Assembly: GCA_003612585.1 (NCBI GenBank)
Contig: RAZH01000001.1
Coordinates: 653,766-717,765 of the forward strand
Source of the DNA: a bacterium 1XD42-54
GTDB lineage: Bacteria > Bacillota > Clostridia > Lachnospirales > Lachnospiraceae
Direction of reading: 5' to 3'
Length of the DNA: 64,000 nucleotides
A program made the position numbers and the translations under genes. How positions within the stretch are numbered: the stretch's first letter is position 1; every line of letters begins with the position of its first letter. A model generated the notes under the pieces. That model did no database searches. It saw only the letters and a program-made list of their open reading frames with translations, and was not told the DNA's origin. Positions 1-6,963 of this stretch are shown here, piece after piece.

Positions 1-1063
1 GCGCTTCCACGTCAATTCCCTTAAGCAGCTCATTTTTACGTATCTGCGCGCCATTTTCATCAAACAGATATACACGGTATAAAAGTACGCACATCTTTTC
101 ACCGATCTCCACATGTCGCCGTTCGAGTGAACGGTGCGTCGTCAGACGGACGCCCTTTACACGAAGCGTCAGCTCCAGATAGCTTCCGCGAAATACGATG
201 GTTTCAATGACGCCCTCTTCCACAGCATTCATCATCTTTGCAAACTTCTGATTATCGCTCTTAAATGCTTCTACAAATTCCGGACGGACGATCACCTTTT
301 TCCCATTTGGAATATCCTCATACCCTTTAAATCCCAAAAGGCTGTCCAGAATCACAGAGGTTCCTATGAATTGTGCCACAAAAGGTGTCTTCGGATTTTT
401 ATAAATGTCAATCGGACTTCCGATTTGCTCTAATTTTCCTTCATTGATAATCAAGATGTCATCTGCGACCTCGACCGCCTCTTCCTGGTCATGCGTAACA
501 AAAATACTGGTAATACCAACCTTTTCGATCATTTCCTTTAACCATCTGCGCAGCTCCTTGCGAACCTTTGCATCAATTGCGGCAAACGGCTCATCCAGAA
601 GCAAAAGCTGAGGATTCGGCGCAATCGCTCTTGCAAACGCTACCCTCTGACGCTGCCCCCCGGAAAGCTGGTTGGGATACCGTTTTTCCAGGCCCTCGAG
701 ACCGATCAGAGAAACCATTTCCTGCACCCGCTCGCGGATTTTCTGTTTTTCCATTTTCTGAACCTTCAGACCAAAGGCAATGTTATCATAGACGGTCATG
801 TAGCGAAACAGCGCATAATTCTGGAATACAAAACCAATGCCGCGCTCGCTCGCAGGGACGTCATTTACTACCCTTCCTTCTATCATAACATCCCCGCCAT
901 CCTGCTGCTCCAGTCCGGCAAGTATCCTCAGAATGGTTGTCTTTCCGCTACCGCTCGGGCCAAGCAGCGCTGCCAGCTTCCCCTGTTCGATTCCGAAGCT
1001 GATATTTTTTGCCGCTTCATAGTCTCCAAATTTTTTATTTATATTTTTCAGTTCTACGTACAT
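1..1063 (-). CDS. cysA: Sulfate/thiosulfate ABC transporter ATP-binding protein CysA (3' end cut by window)
   Basis: This is the cytoplasmic ATPase of a sulfate/thiosulfate importer. The minus-strand reading frame starts at the ATG at 1061-1063 and is still open at base 1, so the C-terminus lies outside the window. About 354 codons are visible. The Walker A motif GPSGSGKT lies near residue 38, the signature LSGGQRQRVA near residue 135 and the Walker B stretch LLLLDEPFAA follows it. The C-terminal part resembles the TOBE-like regulatory domain of CysA/PotA-type ATPases. It is the last gene of the sbp-cysT-cysW-cysA run, 18 bases after cysW. The family call is secure, and the substrate is inferred from the permease and binding-protein neighbours. 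Confidence 0.93.
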   Translation of the reverse strand, partial: MYVELKNINKKFGDYEAAKNISFGIEQGKLAALLGPSGSGKTTILRILAGLEQQDGGDVMIEGRVVNDVPASERGIGFVFQNYALFRYMTVYDNIAFGLKVQKMEKQKIRERVQEMVSLIGLEGLEKRYPNQLSGGQRQRVAFARAIAPNPQLLLLDEPFAAIDAKVRKELRRWLKEMIEKVGITSIFVTHDQEEAVEVADDILIINEGKLEQIGSPIDIYKNPKTPFVAQFIGTSVILDSLLGFKGYEDIPNGKKVIVRPEFVEAFKSDNQKFAKMMNAVEEGVIETIVFRGSYLELTLRVKGVRLTTHRSLERRHVEIGEKMCVLLYRVYLFDENGAQIRKNELLKGIDVEA

Positions 1064-1081
1064 GACATCCTCCCCGTTTTC

Positions 1082-1924
1082 CTATCTGTCGTTTCTTTTT
1101 CCCCTGTATTCCACGATATTTTTCAGAATCAACATGATGAGCGCCATCCCTACCAGAAGTGACGAAACGGCAAATGCCTGCGTAATCGAATCTGCGCTTC
1201 CCGCCATATAGAGCGCGTCAATTTCCAGCGGAAGCGTAAAGGTTTTGCCCCTTGCTTTCGATACGGCATAGACTGCGCCAAATTCCCCGAATGCCCTCGC
1301 CGCACACAGAATCATCCCATAAAGAAGCCCCCATCTGATATGCGGAAACGTAATTTTTCGAAAAATCGTGAACCCGGAAGCCCCCATCATTGCAGCCGCC
1401 TCCTCTTCCTCTCTTCCCTGTGTATACAAAACCGGGATGATTTCTCTGGAAATAAAAGGAAAGGTAACAAATATGGTAGCAAGAACAACAGCAGGAACAG
1501 AAAACACAAGCGCAATGTCCGTTCCAAGGGCCTCGTTGATTCCGTCGATCACAGGCTTGGCCCAACCGCTCCGCCCAAATGTCATTATGTAGGCAAGTCC
1601 GGCAATTACTGGAGAAATGGAAAAAGGGATGTCGATCAGGGCAGATAGTACATTTTTTCCCCGAAAATCAAATTTTGTCACAAGCCACGAAGCAACAAGT
1701 CCAAACACCGTATTGACAGCAACCGCAATCACAGTAGCAATCAGTGTCACCTTCAAAGCTGACAGTGTATTTTCTGCCGTAAGCGCCGCCTGATACGACT
1801 GCAGGCCGTCTGCCAGAGCCCGAACAATCACTTCAAGCAGCGGCAGCACAAGCATCAACAGAAAAAACAAAACGCTGATTCCAATCAAGATCCATTTTAC
1901 AATTTTCTGGCTGTTCTTTTTCAT
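1082..1924 (-). CDS. cysW: Sulfate ABC transporter permease CysW
   Basis: This is an inner-membrane permease subunit of the sulfate/thiosulfate importer, about 280 aa with roughly six membrane segments. The binding-protein-dependent permease loop (EEAAAMMGASGFTIFRKITF) contacts CysA. An upstream ATG at 2015-2017 overlaps the cysT stop (TAATG) and would add 31 residues not typical of CysW. The ATG at 1922-1924 is preferred because GGGGAG sits 5 bases before it and it gives the usual family length. Translational coupling from the upstream ATG cannot be excluded. The gene sits between cysT and cysA in one operon. Confidence 0.9.
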   Translation of the reverse strand: MKKNSQKIVKWILIGISVLFFLLMLVLPLLEVIVRALADGLQSYQAALTAENTLSALKVTLIATVIAVAVNTVFGLVASWLVTKFDFRGKNVLSALIDIPFSISPVIAGLAYIMTFGRSGWAKPVIDGINEALGTDIALVFSVPAVVLATIFVTFPFISREIIPVLYTQGREEEEAAAMMGASGFTIFRKITFPHIRWGLLYGMILCAARAFGEFGAVYAVSKARGKTFTLPLEIDALYMAGSADSITQAFAVSSLLVGMALIMLILKNIVEYRGKRNDR

Positions 1925-2016
1925 AAAATCTCCCCATTTTTCTACAAATATATCATGGTTCTCCTGTAGATACATATCTCCCCAATCTTTTGCGGATACC
2001 TTTCCCCGCAGATACA

Positions 2017-2865
2017 TTAAACATTTGTCCGGCGGCTCGCGATATGCTGAATAAAATTGATTGCAAACAGCATCACAAACGACAAGATAAGAAGGACCAG
2101 CGCAATTGCCGCAGCGCCTTCGTAGTCCACATTGCCGGAATTTAGCTTCTGCATAATCACATACGAGACCACCTGCGTCCCGTTTTTCTCACTGTTTCCC
2201 GATATGTAAATGACGCTGCCATATTCCCCGATTCCCCGCGCCAGTGCCAGGCCAAATCCGGTCAGAAGCGCCGGGCGGATTTCCGGAAAGATCACCTTCC
2301 AGAAAATAGTAAGCCGGGAGGCACCAAGCATCCCTGCGGCTTCTTCATAAGTCGCGGGCAACTTTTCCAGTACTGGCTGTATCGCTCTTACAACAAATGG
2401 AATCCCGATAAATACCATCGCAATGATAATGCCTGTCCTGGTATAGGCAATCTCGATTCCAAGCTTCTCAAACGCCCTGCCAATAGCTCCCGTATCGGAA
2501 TACATTTTTGTCAGTGTAATTCCTGCAACCGCAGTGGGCAGCGCAAAAGGCAGCTCGATCATACCATCCATCAGACGTTTTCCCGGAAATTCATACCGCA
2601 CCAGTACCCAAGCGAGAATGGTTCCAAAAATACAGTTCAGTACTGCCGCCGCCAGCGCACAGCCGATGCTTGTGACAAATGCCTGAACGACGTTCGGCCG
2701 CATCATCAGTTCTGCAAATTCCGCGCCGGACAGCCGGAAGGAGTACGCCAGAACAGATGCCAGCGGAATCAGGATCAGTAGCGATAGCATGGCAACCGTA
2801 ATTCCCATAGAAAGTCCGAATCCCGGAATAATGGATTTACGCTTTTTTATCTGTGCCCGTTTCAA
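2017..2865 (-). CDS. cysT: Sulfate ABC transporter permease CysT (CysU)
   Basis: This is the second permease subunit of the sulfate/thiosulfate importer, 282 aa. A short basic N-terminus is followed by about six hydrophobic segments. The EAA-type coupling loop YEEAAGMLGASRLTIFWKVI lies in the second half, and GIGEYGSVIYISGN near the C-terminus matches CysT proteins. It starts 12 bases downstream of sbp, and its stop overlaps a possible upstream start of cysW. CysT and CysW would form the heterodimeric channel. Confidence 0.93.
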   Translation of the reverse strand: MKRAQIKKRKSIIPGFGLSMGITVAMLSLLILIPLASVLAYSFRLSGAEFAELMMRPNVVQAFVTSIGCALAAAVLNCIFGTILAWVLVRYEFPGKRLMDGMIELPFALPTAVAGITLTKMYSDTGAIGRAFEKLGIEIAYTRTGIIIAMVFIGIPFVVRAIQPVLEKLPATYEEAAGMLGASRLTIFWKVIFPEIRPALLTGFGLALARGIGEYGSVIYISGNSEKNGTQVVSYVIMQKLNSGNVDYEGAAAIALVLLILSFVMLFAINFIQHIASRRTNV

Positions 2866-2877
2866 TGGCGCCGCCTC

Positions 2878-3906
2878 CTATTTTCTGTAAATTTCATCAA
2901 AAATCGCATCGTCTGCAAAAAAGTCCTGATATGCCTGATCCCAGCCTCCGAAATCATCAATCGTACAAAGATTTACAGACAGATCAAACGTATCGGAAAA
3001 CTCTTTTAAAATTGCCTCATCCGACGGACGGTAGTAATGCTTTCCGGCCAACCTCTGCGCATCTTCCGTATACAGATAATCCAGATAATCCTTTGCAATT
3101 TCCTCCGTGCCATTTTTCTCTGCATTTTCATCCACAATTGCTACCGAAGGCTCTGCCAGAATGCTGATACTCGGAGTAATCAGCTCATATTGCTCCGGAT
3201 ATTCTTCCAGCGCCAGAAGCGCCTCGTTTTCCCATGCAATCAGGACGTCGCCCTGCCCGTTTTCCACAAACGTCGTCGTCGCGCCCCTCGCCCCAGAATC
3301 CATAACCAGCACGTTGTTATAAAGCTTTGCCAGAAAATCTTTCATCGCAATTTCATCGTCCGCAAACTGCGTTTTTGCATACTGCCATGCAGCAAGAAAG
3401 TTCCAGCATGCCCCGCCGGATGATTTCGGATCGGGGGTAATGATCTCGACACCGTCTTTGATCAGATCCTCCCAGTCATGAATGTCTTTTTCGTTTCCAC
3501 TACGCACAAGAAACACGATCGTTGACGTATACGGCGAGCTGTTTTTATCAAATTCTGCCAGCCAGCCTTCCCCAATGAGACCGGCTTTTTCAATCGAAGT
3601 AATATCATGCGCCAGAGCCAGCGTTACGACGTCCGCATCATTACCTTCAATCACAGAACGCGCCTGCGAACCCGAGCCTCCATGCGACTGTACCAACTCA
3701 ATTTCTTTTCCTGTCTCTTCTTTGTAATGCTCTGCAAACAGTTCATTATAGGCCGCATAAAATTCCCGCGTCGGGTCATAAGAAACATTCGTAAAAGTAA
3801 GTACCCCGTCCTCTTTTTTCCCTCCGCAGCCAACAACAGATACCACAAGACATGCAGCCGCCATTGTTAATGCCGTTCTTTTGAACATACTGTTTTTTCT
3901 TTTCAT
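2878..3906 (-). CDS. sbp: Sulfate-binding lipoprotein Sbp
   Basis: This is the extracellular solute-binding protein of the sulfate/thiosulfate importer, 342 aa. The N-terminus has a basic patch, a hydrophobic stretch and a lipobox ending VVGC near residue 27, so it should be lipid-anchored. The body carries family features: SYDPTREFYAAYN near the start, QSHGGSGSQARSV and ADVVTLALAHD. It is the first gene of the operon and is transcribed divergently from the LacI-family regulator. Its candidate promoter at 4021-4050 lies between two LacI-type palindromes. Thiosulfate versus sulfate preference cannot be read from the sequence. Confidence 0.93.
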   Translation of the reverse strand: MKRKNSMFKRTALTMAAACLVVSVVGCGGKKEDGVLTFTNVSYDPTREFYAAYNELFAEHYKEETGKEIELVQSHGGSGSQARSVIEGNDADVVTLALAHDITSIEKAGLIGEGWLAEFDKNSSPYTSTIVFLVRSGNEKDIHDWEDLIKDGVEIITPDPKSSGGACWNFLAAWQYAKTQFADDEIAMKDFLAKLYNNVLVMDSGARGATTTFVENGQGDVLIAWENEALLALEEYPEQYELITPSISILAEPSVAIVDENAEKNGTEEIAKDYLDYLYTEDAQRLAGKHYYRPSDEAILKEFSDTFDLSVNLCTIDDFGGWDQAYQDFFADDAIFDEIYRK

Positions 3907-3953
3907 CTTTTCTTTCCCCTTTTTTCTAAACTTGTAACTATCCCCTTTGTTAA

Positions 3954-3967
3954 TGCAAACGTTTGCA
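3954..3967. promoter_or_regulatory. LacI-type operator O1 (TGCAAACGTTTGCA)
   Basis: This is a perfect 14 bp palindrome with the central CG typical of LacI/GalR operators. It lies between the candidate sbp -10 element and the sbp start codon, a position suited to repression. A second near-identical copy is centred 107 bp away, next to the gene of a LacI-family protein. It also resembles a CcpA cre site, so CcpA is an alternative binder. Confidence 0.7.
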
Positions 3968-4020
3968 TCACATTTCCATCACATTTCCAGATAAATTCAG
4001 TCATTTTCGGATTCACATAG

Positions 4021-4050
4021 ATGATATACAAAATTTTTATCTTTTGTCAA
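4021..4050 (-). promoter_or_regulatory. Candidate promoter of the sbp-cysTWA operon
   Basis: On the minus strand a TTGACA -35 (4045-4050) is followed after 18 bases by TATCAT (4021-4026). The second LacI-type operator lies about 10 bp upstream of the -35 and the first about 54 bp downstream of the -10, so the promoter is bracketed by the two operators. Confidence 0.6.
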
Positions 4051-4060
4051 TCCGATTTCA

Positions 4061-4074
4061 TGCAAACGTTTGCT
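4061..4074. promoter_or_regulatory. LacI-type operator O2 (TGCAAACGTTTGCT)
   Basis: This is the second copy of the palindrome found at 3954-3967, with 13 of 14 bases identical. It lies just upstream of the sbp -35 and about 23 bp upstream of the regulator's -35. The centre-to-centre distance of 107 bp, close to ten helical turns, would permit looping between the sites. Confidence 0.7.
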
Positions 4075-4097
4075 TATCAAAAACCATACGCTTTCTG

Positions 4098-4126
4098 TTG
4101 CTTGTTCCGCGGTTCTGCCTTATACT
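4098..4126 (+). promoter_or_regulatory. Candidate promoter of the LacI-family regulator
   Basis: TTGCTT (4098-4103) and TATACT (4121-4126) are separated by 17 bases, about 110 bp before the regulator's start codon. Confidence 0.55.
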
Positions 4127-4236
4127 TAAATTGTTACAACTACGAAACCATCGACTTATATTTATAGAAGTGTTGCTCTCAGGCACTAGGTCCGTTTCGT
4201 TATCAGTCAAACACCCCGGATAAAAAGGAGAATTTT

Positions 4237-5274
4237 ATGTCGCTAAAAAGAATTGCCGAAATGACAGGCGTATCCCCCTCAACCGTATCAAGGGTTCTGA
4301 ACAACGTCTCCTCCACCTGCGCCTCCAAAGAAGTAAGGGATAAAATTTTTGCTGCCGCAAGGGAAATCGGGTATCAGCCAAACCAGAATGCACGGAATTT
4401 AAAAAATCCTTCGAAGGTATGCGAACCAGGCCGCCATGTCAGCATCGTACTGGCACGGATTAAATCTTTGGATGACGACCCTTTTTTTTATGAACTGTTC
4501 CGCAGCCTTGAAATTACCCTGTTTGAAAACCAGATGACGATCGACCATATCGTATACGCAGAAGAAACGCTCTCCAAAGACTCCACCGAACATGCGAAGA
4601 AAAAGAGGCATATTCTCAGTGATATTGCAAGCTCTCAGGGAGTCATTATTCTTGGCCGCTGTTCTACACAGCTGCTGACACAGATTTTGTCATTCAACAG
4701 CAATGTCGTCGGTATCTGGCGAAACAGTATGAACTTCCATGTTGACGAAGTCATCTGCGACGGCCAGAAGGCCGCTGAGCTTGCTATGAATCATCTGCTT
4801 TTACTTGGACACAGGAAAATTGCGTATATCGGCGACTGTTCTTACGAAAGCCGGTACGTCGGCTACTGCAATTCCCTGATCAGTCACAATCTTCCGATTA
4901 ATTACGACTGGATCAGGCCAACCGACCAGACGGGTGAATCTGCAGCTTCCGCTTTTTCCGGACTCATCGACGAAGCCGGGGACTTCACGGCAGTGTTCTG
5001 CGCAAACGATGTGACTGCCATTCAAGTCCTGAAAATATTGAAGAAAAATGCACGAAAAATAAAAAGAAAAGTTTCTGTCATCTCGATTGACGACATTGAA
5101 GAAAGTGAAAATACCTCGCCGTTTTTAACGACGATTCATATTCCCAGAAAAGAAATGGCCCATATGGCTGTTACCCTGCTTCTGGATCGAATTGCAAAAG
5201 GTCATACGGAAACTGTCCGAATTGAATTTCCCTGCCGCATTGTGAACCGAAGCAGCTGTTATCCGGAAATTTAA
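4237..5274 (+). CDS. LacI/GalR-family transcriptional regulator
   Basis: This 345 aa DNA-binding regulator carries an N-terminal LacI helix-turn-helix: SLKRIAEMTGVSPSTVSRVL followed by the hinge-helix region IGYQPNQNARNL around residues 45-58. The remainder is a periplasmic-binding-protein-like effector domain, with ELAMNHLLLLGHRKIAYIGD near the middle and CANDVTAIQVLKIL in the second half. An AAAAGGAG ribosome site precedes the ATG. It is divergent from the sulfate importer, and two LacI-type operators lie between them, so it probably represses that operon and itself. Most LacI proteins sense sugars or nucleosides, so control of a sulfate importer would be unusual. The effector is unknown. 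Confidence 0.9.
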   Translation: MSLKRIAEMTGVSPSTVSRVLNNVSSTCASKEVRDKIFAAAREIGYQPNQNARNLKNPSKVCEPGRHVSIVLARIKSLDDDPFFYELFRSLEITLFENQMTIDHIVYAEETLSKDSTEHAKKKRHILSDIASSQGVIILGRCSTQLLTQILSFNSNVVGIWRNSMNFHVDEVICDGQKAAELAMNHLLLLGHRKIAYIGDCSYESRYVGYCNSLISHNLPINYDWIRPTDQTGESAASAFSGLIDEAGDFTAVFCANDVTAIQVLKILKKNARKIKRKVSVISIDDIEESENTSPFLTTIHIPRKEMAHMAVTLLLDRIAKGHTETVRIEFPCRIVNRSSCYPEI

Positions 5275-5305
5275 AAAAGAATGCGCAAACGCACATCCTG
5301 ACGGA

Positions 5306-5360
5306 GACTTTTTATCATATAGGCGGCGAAGTTTCTTATTAGATAAAGTATGATAAAAAA
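5306..5360 (-). repeat. Terminator-linked hairpin element, copy 1
   Basis: An imperfect hairpin has outer arms TTTTTATCATA and TATGATAAAAA. On the minus strand it begins in the T-tract of the metF terminator. It shares its layout, and the core GAAACTTCG, with copies at 31692-31737 and 48477-48520. This copy is the most diverged, with an enlarged inner part. Confidence 0.55.
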
Positions 5361-5409
5361 GCTGCACGCTTTCACGACTCAAAAATCGTGAAGCTGCAGC
5401 TTCTTTTTT
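5359..5409. terminator. Bidirectional terminator between the lacI-type gene and metF
   Basis: The arms AAGCTGCACGCTTTCACGA (5359-5377) and TCGTGAAGCTGCAGCTT (5386-5402) pair with a two-base bulge. A T-run follows on the plus strand (5404-5409) and an A-run precedes it, so it can end both the plus-strand regulator gene and the minus-strand metF operon. Confidence 0.8.
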
Positions 5410-5420
5410 AATATTTTGGA

Positions 5421-6299
5421 TTAAATTCCAGCCTGTTTCAGAAGATCCGGAACTTTGGATTCCCAGCCTAATGCCATGATATGTACACCCTGGCAGTACG
5501 GTTTGCATTCCTTGATAATGCGCGCCGCAATTTCAACGCCTGTAATACCAGCTTTTGTCTTTTCCTTATCTGCCTTCAGTTCCTCAATCATCTCATCCGG
5601 CACATGAACACCGGCTACATTGTTGTTCATGAACTTCGCCATTCCAGCTGATTTCGGAATAATGATGCCAACCTGCACCGGCTTGCCGAACTGTTTTGCT
5701 TTTTCCATGAATTTGATGAATTTCTCCGGCTCAAAAACTGCCTGTGTCTGGAAATAATCAGCGCCTGCTGCAACCTTGCGTTCCATCTTTGCAAGCTGTG
5801 CATCCACAGAGTCGCTGCACGGGGACACAACTGCACCCTTTGCAAATTTCGGCGGCTCACCAACCAGCTCGTTTCCGCCAAGGTCAACGCCTGACTCCAG
5901 CTGCTTAATTGTATGAAGCAGGGAAACAGAATCCAGGTCAAATACCGGTTTTGCCTGCGGATGGTCGCCCATCTTTGTATGGTCTCCGGTCAGACACAGA
6001 ACGTTGTCAATGCCCAGCATCGCTGCGCTCAGAAGATCTGACTGCAGTGCAATACGGTTGCGGTCACGGCAGGTCAGCTGGAAGATCGGGGTCAGTCCCT
6101 CATCCTTCAGTGCTTTACACGTTGCCAGAGAACCGAGACGCATAACGGATGACTGGTTGTCTGTTACGTTCACTGCAGTAATACCGCTCAAATAAGTCTT
6201 TGCCTCTTCCAGTATATGCTCAATATGAATTCCTTTTGGCGGTCCTACTTCTGCAGTAACTACAAATTCACCACGATCAAATAATTCACTAATTTTCAT
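5421..6299 (-). CDS. metF: Methylenetetrahydrofolate reductase catalytic subunit MetF
   Basis: This enzyme reduces 5,10-methylene-THF to 5-methyl-THF, the last reductive step of the methyl branch of the Wood-Ljungdahl pathway and the source of methyl groups for methionine. The 292 aa protein has MetF/PutA-like TIM-barrel features: an N-terminal VTAEVGPPKG with the conserved Glu, QLTCRDRNR, NVLCLTGD and GADYFQTQAVFEP for flavin and folate binding. The ATG at 6297-6299 is chosen because GGAG lies 9 bases before it; an ATG 15 bases upstream has the GGAG too close. It is the last gene of the MetV-RnfC2/MetV/MetF operon, which suggests the MetV- and RnfC2-containing enzyme type of acetogenic Clostridia. 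Confidence 0.92.
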   Translation of the reverse strand: MKISELFDRGEFVVTAEVGPPKGIHIEHILEEAKTYLSGITAVNVTDNQSSVMRLGSLATCKALKDEGLTPIFQLTCRDRNRIALQSDLLSAAMLGIDNVLCLTGDHTKMGDHPQAKPVFDLDSVSLLHTIKQLESGVDLGGNELVGEPPKFAKGAVVSPCSDSVDAQLAKMERKVAAGADYFQTQAVFEPEKFIKFMEKAKQFGKPVQVGIIIPKSAGMAKFMNNNVAGVHVPDEMIEELKADKEKTKAGITGVEIAARIIKECKPYCQGVHIMALGWESKVPDLLKQAGI

Positions 6300-6338
6300 T
6301 GTACATTGCTCCAATCATTTATAAATTTTAACAGCTTC

Positions 6339-6962
6339 CTATTTGGATACTTCCTCATCTGTTGCGTAATTGCGCACCTGCGTCGGGCATTTCAATACAT
6401 CCAGGCGGCCCAGCTGTGCCAGCCGTCTGTAAATACGCTCCCAGCCGCATTCCATGTTACTGTCCACTTCGCATTTGCCGTCCTTGGAACCGCCGCACTG
6501 TCCGTTTACCAGACTCTTGGAGCAGGCAGTAATCGGGCAGATGCCGCCAGTAAGATTCAGATAACACTCGCCGCACTGTTTGCAGTCATACTCTAACGGT
6601 GTAACGCCCTGGAATCCAGGCAGTGGATATGTATCACATGCCGCATAAACAGGCTTATCCCCCAGATACTCGGCAATCGTCTGTACGCCAACGCCGCAGG
6701 AGAATACCAGTACCGCATCAGCAGCCTCAATCGCATCCATATATTTCTGAATGCGCAGCTTCAGATTTTCCGGATTGCAGATGTAATCTTTTGTCATGAT
6801 ACCAGTCACATTTCCGCTGTCAGCCAGTTCCTTCTGGAATTCTGCTGCTTCTTTTTCCGGGAAATGGACCTCTTTGCATCCATGGCAGTTAATGATAAAA
6901 ACTTTTTTACCGTCTACCAGTGATACGATCGTTTCTTTTGATTTCAATTCAGTAATTAACAT
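6339..6962 (-). CDS. metV: MetV-type zinc-binding subunit of methylene-THF reductase
   Basis: This 207 aa protein belongs to the methylene-THF reductase C-terminal domain family (MetV), which forms a complex with MetF. Many conserved cysteines are visible: INCHGCKEV near residue 24, VFSCGVGVQT, CKQCGECYLNLTGGICPITAC and GQCGGSKDGKCEVD. The last two blocks are nearly identical to blocks in the upstream MetV-RnfC2 fusion, so the operon encodes two MetV domains. It begins one base after the upstream stop region and 39 bases before metF. Its role is presumed to be electron transfer or a structural metal site coupling MetF to its partner. Confidence 0.88.
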   Translation of the reverse strand: MLITELKSKETIVSLVDGKKVFIINCHGCKEVHFPEKEAAEFQKELADSGNVTGIMTKDYICNPENLKLRIQKYMDAIEAADAVLVFSCGVGVQTIAEYLGDKPVYAACDTYPLPGFQGVTPLEYDCKQCGECYLNLTGGICPITACSKSLVNGQCGGSKDGKCEVDSNMECGWERIYRRLAQLGRLDVLKCPTQVRNYATDEEVSK

Positions 6963-6963
6963 A

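Noticed and set aside
3954..4074. Reading the two palindromes as CcpA cre sites
   Set aside because: They fit a cre pattern in part, but two copies beside a divergent LacI-family gene and their perfect symmetry favour that regulator. It is kept as an alternative.
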